DNA from: Caryophanales bacterium
GTDB lineage: Bacteria > Bacillota > Bacilli > Bacillales > Amphibacillaceae
NCBI GenBank assembly: GCA_026168805.1
Contig: JAPFDS010000056.1
Coordinates: 245,974-309,973, forward strand
Direction: 5' to 3'
DNA: 64,000 bases
In this document: positions 61,285 to 64,000 of the stretch, in pieces
Position numbering within the stretch: the first letter of the stretch is position 1
Layout of the letters: every line of letters begins with the position of its first letter
The notes under the pieces: model-generated
The model's database searches: none
Told to the model about the DNA's origin: nothing
The model's input: only the letters and a program-made list of their open reading frames with translations
Program-made: the position numbers and the translations under genes

Positions 61285-61394
61285 GAATTTCATAATTGCC
61301 AAAACTAGCTATGTCAATACAATATGTAGTTACGAGCACTTTAACGGAACTACATATTGAAGTGAAATGGCATAAAATACGTATTATGAAATTC
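61285..61394 (+). repeat. Hairpin repeat copy 3 (long form) in the fabH leader
   Basis: 110 bp with ends AGTGAATTTCATAAT / ATTATGAAATTCACT. The outer bases differ from copy 2 (A-T changed to G-C on both sides), so the pairing is preserved. An inner stem CAATATGTAGTT / AACTACATATTG is added compared with the short form. It lies between the promoter and the fabH start. Confidence 0.9.
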
Positions 61395-61425
61395 ACTGAG
61401 TGTGAAAATTTAAGGAGCTGGGCAC

Positions 61426-62364
61426 ATGAATGTAGGGGTACTAGGAGTAGGCAAATATTTACCTCCAAAAATACTGACGAATAAAGATATGGAAGAAATC
61501 GTTGAAACAACTGACGAATGGATTCGAACACGTACAGGTATAGAAGAGCGGAGAATTGCTGAAGATGATATCGATTCATCTGATATGGCTTTCTTTGCGG
61601 CAGAACAAGCTATAAAACGAGCAGGTATTACTGCTGAAGAGATAGATCTTATTCTTGTTGCAACCGTAACTCCCGACACACCTTTTCCTTCTGTATCTTG
61701 TATGATTCAAGAACGCCTAGGAGCGACAAATGCAGCATCAATGGATGTATCAGCTGCATGTACTGGATTTATTTATGGAATGGCAACGGGAAGCCAATTT
61801 ATCGAATCAGGAGTTTATCAACATGTATTAGTAGTTGGTGTTGATAAATTATCTAAGATAACGGATTGGACAGATCGCAATACTTGTGTTTTACTAGGCG
61901 ACGGTGCAGGGGCGGTCGTTTTAGGAGAAGTAAGTGCTGATAAAGGCTTGTTAGCATTTAAACTAGGATCTAAAGGTTCTGGTGGAAGTCATTTATATCA
62001 AGATGATCAAGACCATCTGATTATGAATGGACGAGAAGTCTTCAAATTCGCTGTGAAACAAATGCCTCAATCGTCTGTTGAAGTTCTTGAAAAAGCAGGG
62101 TTAGGTAAGGAAGATGTAGATTATTTAATTCCACATCAAGCGAACATACGAATTATGGAAGCGGCTCGTAAGCGTTTAGGTATTTCTGAAGATAAAATGG
62201 CTACTTCCATTCGTAAATATGGTAATAATTCTTCTGCATCTGTTCCAATAGCGTTGTGTGAATCTGTAGAAGAAGGTAAAGTAAAAGACAATGACCTTGT
62301 TGTTTTAGTTGGATTTGGTGGAGGACTCACTTGGGGTTCAATTGCCCTACGTTGGGGTGTATAA
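61426..62364 (+). CDS. fabH: Beta-ketoacyl-ACP synthase III, FabH
   Basis: 312 aa. Starts fatty-acid synthesis by condensing acyl-CoA (branched in Bacillaceae) with malonyl-ACP. Catalytic triad Cys112 (SAACTGF), His237 (IPHQANIRI) and Asn267 (YGNNSSAS); [16 protein letters not shown] at the N-terminus and GFGGGLTWG at the end are typical. Ribosome site AAGGAG. The operon continues with fabF after 27 bp and lies behind a probable FapR-controlled promoter; a 110-bp hairpin repeat is in its leader. Confidence 0.96.
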   Translation: MNVGVLGVGKYLPPKILTNKDMEEIVETTDEWIRTRTGIEERRIAEDDIDSSDMAFFAAEQAIKRAGITAEEIDLILVATVTPDTPFPSVSCMIQERLGATNAASMDVSAACTGFIYGMATGSQFIESGVYQHVLVVGVDKLSKITDWTDRNTCVLLGDGAGAVVLGEVSADKGLLAFKLGSKGSGGSHLYQDDQDHLIMNGREVFKFAVKQMPQSSVEVLEKAGLGKEDVDYLIPHQANIRIMEAARKRLGISEDKMATSIRKYGNNSSASVPIALCESVEEGKVKDNDLVVLVGFGGGLTWGSIALRWGV

Positions 62365-62391
62365 TGAAACGTGTATTAGGAGGAAACATAC

Positions 62392-63636
62392 ATGTCAAAA
62401 GATAGAAGAGTAGTTGTTACAGGTTTAGGTGCTGTTACCCCTGTAGGGAATGACGTGCCAACAATGTGGGAAAATATTGTTGCAGGTCATTCAGGGATAG
62501 GACCAATTACGAAAGTCGATAAAGAAGAATTTCCAGTTCACGTTGCAGCTGAATTAAAAGATTATGATCCACTTCTACATATTAGTAAACGTGATGCAAG
62601 AAGAATGGATCCCTTTACTCAATATGCAGTTTCAGCTTCGAAAATGGCTGTAGAAGATGCTCGTTTAACCATTGATGAGTCTATTGCTGAACGTGTTGGT
62701 GTTTGGATTGGATCTGGAATTGGTGGTATGGAAACATATGAAGAACAATTCCGCCGTTTTATGGATAAAGGATATCGAAGAGTAAGTCCATTTTTTGTTC
62801 CAATGATGATTCCAGACATGGCAGCTGGACAAGTATCCATTCAATTAGGTGCAAAAGGAATAAACTCTTGTACAACAACAGCATGTGCCTCCGGTGCAAA
62901 CTCGATTGGCGATGCATTTAAAGCTATTCAGCGTGGAGATGTTGATTATATGATTACAGGTGGAACAGAAGCCCCACTTACAAATATTTCTTTCGCTGGC
63001 TTCTCTACAGCAAGAGCGCTGTCGTTCAACGATGACCCTACAAAAGCAAGTCGTCCGTTTGATAAAAATCGTGATGGGTTTGTGATGGGAGAAGGGGCTG
63101 GAATACTAGTGCTTGAAACTCTAGAATCTGCTCTAGAACGAGGAGCACACATTTACTGTGAAATTGTAGGATATGGAGCAACCGGTGATGCTTATCACAT
63201 TACAGCACCAGCTGAGAATGGAGAAGGTGCTGCCAGAGCAATGAAGCAAGCATTAGAAGATGCAAAAGTAGAGCCTAGTCAAATAGATTATATCAATGCT
63301 CACGGTACAAGTACTGATTTAAATGATCGATATGAAACACAGGCTATTAAAGATATTTATGGGGAACATGCTTATAAAGTAGCGGTTTCTTCTACGAAAT
63401 CAATGACCGGTCACTTATTAGGTGCTGCTGGTGGAATTGAAGCAATTATTTCAGCAAAAGCAATTGAAGATGGAACCATTCCTGCCACTATAAACTATGA
63501 AACAAAAGATGAAGAATGTGATTTAGATTATGTACCAAATGATGCACGTAAACAGCAAGTAAATGCGGTGATGAGTAACTCATTTGGATTTGGTGGTCAC
63601 AACGTTTCACTAGTATTTAAAAAGTATAATCAATAG
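62392..63636 (+). CDS. fabF: Beta-ketoacyl-ACP synthase II, FabF
   Basis: 414 aa. Elongates acyl-ACP; also the target of cerulenin and platensimycin. Catalytic Cys165 ([13 protein letters not shown]), His304 ([11 protein letters not shown]) and His341 ([11 protein letters not shown]). [13 protein letters not shown] opens the protein and NSFGFGGHN closes the active site. Ribosome site AGGAGG. It ends immediately before copy 4 of the hairpin repeat, with the operon terminator beyond that. Confidence 0.97.
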   Translation: MSKDRRVVVTGLGAVTPVGNDVPTMWENIVAGHSGIGPITKVDKEEFPVHVAAELKDYDPLLHISKRDARRMDPFTQYAVSASKMAVEDARLTIDESIAERVGVWIGSGIGGMETYEEQFRRFMDKGYRRVSPFFVPMMIPDMAAGQVSIQLGAKGINSCTTTACASGANSIGDAFKAIQRGDVDYMITGGTEAPLTNISFAGFSTARALSFNDDPTKASRPFDKNRDGFVMGEGAGILVLETLESALERGAHIYCEIVGYGATGDAYHITAPAENGEGAARAMKQALEDAKVEPSQIDYINAHGTSTDLNDRYETQAIKDIYGEHAYKVAVSSTKSMTGHLLGAAGGIEAIISAKAIEDGTIPATINYETKDEECDLDYVPNDARKQQVNAVMSNSFGFGGHNVSLVFKKYNQ

Positions 63637-63639
63637 AAT

Positions 63640-63749
63640 GAATTTCATAAATACCAAAATCAGCTATGTTAATACAGTATGTAGTTGCGAAAGAATCAAC
63701 GAAACTACATGCTGTATTGACTTAGCGTAAAATATGTATTATGGAATTC
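63640..63749 (+). repeat. Hairpin repeat copy 4 (long form) after fabF
   Basis: 110 bp, ends GAATTTCATAAA and TATTATGGAATTC (slightly mismatched). The interior stem TAATACAGTATGTAGTT / AACTACATGCTGTATTGA pairs with G-T pairs. Same orientation and length as copy 3; together they flank fabHF as direct repeats. Confidence 0.9.
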
Positions 63750-63770
63750 ATTAAATAAGTTAAGATTCTC

Positions 63771-63808
63771 AAAAGTCTATTTTAGTTCAAACTAAAATAG
63801 ACTTTTTT
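63771..63808 (+). terminator. Terminator of fabHF
   Basis: Perfect 17-bp arms AAAAGTCTATTTTAGTT / AACTAAAATAGACTTTT with a 2-nt gap, then T's. Confidence 0.9.
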
Positions 63809-64000
63809 TATGTAGGTTGAATGAGTCATTTTACAATAGCTTGTCTCATATACTATGACTAAATAGACCTGCGGTACTATGTCAAGTAGTAAATAAATAA
63901 CTATTCAATTATCAAGGTGCAATGTGCTTAAAAAAGGCAACTCCAAAGAAACCTCAGCAAATAGTCGAAATTTACTGAAAGTTGTTGAAGGGATTTAGAA

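Larger units (their letters stand above)
63637..64000. other. Non-coding end of the window
   Basis: Holds hairpin repeat copy 4, then a strong terminator for fabHF, then about 190 bp with no ORF I can support on either strand. The final part may be the upstream region of the next gene or the edge of a mobile element. Confidence 0.7.

Noticed and set aside
1..64000. CRISPR arrays, tRNA or rRNA genes, prophage, intact insertion sequence
   Set aside because: Looked for regularly spaced repeats, cloverleaf-like or rRNA-like stretches and transposase or phage motifs; none were seen.

Overview
This is a low-GC chromosomal window from a member of the Bacillaceae (Bacillota, spore-forming Bacillus relatives). 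Evidence: competence genes (comK, med), sporulation-linked small genes (yhaL, a YhcN/YlaJ-type lipoprotein, a YjcZ-like peptide), the addBA recombination nuclease, a TRAP-type leader on trpP, strong AGGAGG ribosome sites and frequent TTG/GTG starts. Many proteins are acidic, so a salt-tolerant genus of the Halobacillus/Pontibacillus/Virgibacillus kind is plausible, but that is inference. From memory of gene order, the window is collinear with the B. subtilis bmrCD - yha - ecs - pbpF - yhf - comK - addBA - yit - med - fabHF stretch, with local insertions and losses. I see no prophage, CRISPR array, tRNA, rRNA or intact insertion sequence.

Layout. 1-3171: the end of bmrC and all of bmrD, a heterodimeric multidrug exporter. 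3178-11187: a membrane serine protease, small spore-related proteins, an M20 dipeptidase, methionine aminopeptidase, azlCD, a serine hydrolase and fumarase. 11330-18236: yheA, an enoyl-CoA hydratase, a YhzC-like gene and the nuclease cluster yhaO-yhaN-yhaM. 18354-22685: a TetR gene under a promoter with a built-in palindromic operator, plus a second heterodimeric ABC exporter. 22902-29424: yhaL, prsA, yhaH, trpP, hit, ecsAB and an M20D amidohydrolase. 29580-36816: a PAP2 phosphatase, liaFSR, a disulfide-bond gene pair, hmoB and a class A penicillin-binding protein. 37081-42143: pepF, yhfH, yhfI, lplJ, comK and a YhjD-like gene with a LexA-like box. 42507-52954: addB, addA, an EamA transporter, yisL and a membrane-anchored GH13 protein whose catalytic residues are gone. 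52969-59464: DegV, Nfu-like, yitR-like and a new 48-aa coupled gene, yitU, yitV, yitW, moaE, moaD, uppP, a Gly/Tyr-rich Sm-like protein and yjzD. 59621-63636: a gene upstream of med, med, fabH and fabF. 63637-64000 is non-coding.

How the genes work together. Themes are DNA repair (addBA, yhaON, LexA-like boxes), envelope homeostasis and drug resistance (two ABC exporter pairs, liaFSR, PBP, uppP, prsA), competence (comK, med) and fatty-acid initiation (fabH, fabF behind a probable FapR site).

The most interesting non-coding content is structural. A four-copy hairpin repeat with GAATTTCATAAT termini and co-varying end bases occurs in 60-67 bp and 110 bp versions; two copies flank fabHF, and one sits in the fabH leader. 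There is also a nested ~240-bp palindrome with a GC-rich core, a twin-hairpin element lodged between yhaH and its terminator, a hairpin plus possible leader peptide before comK, and an orphan terminator before addB. Among proteins, the standouts are the GH13 pseudoenzyme and AddB with its P-loop glycine replaced by glutamate.
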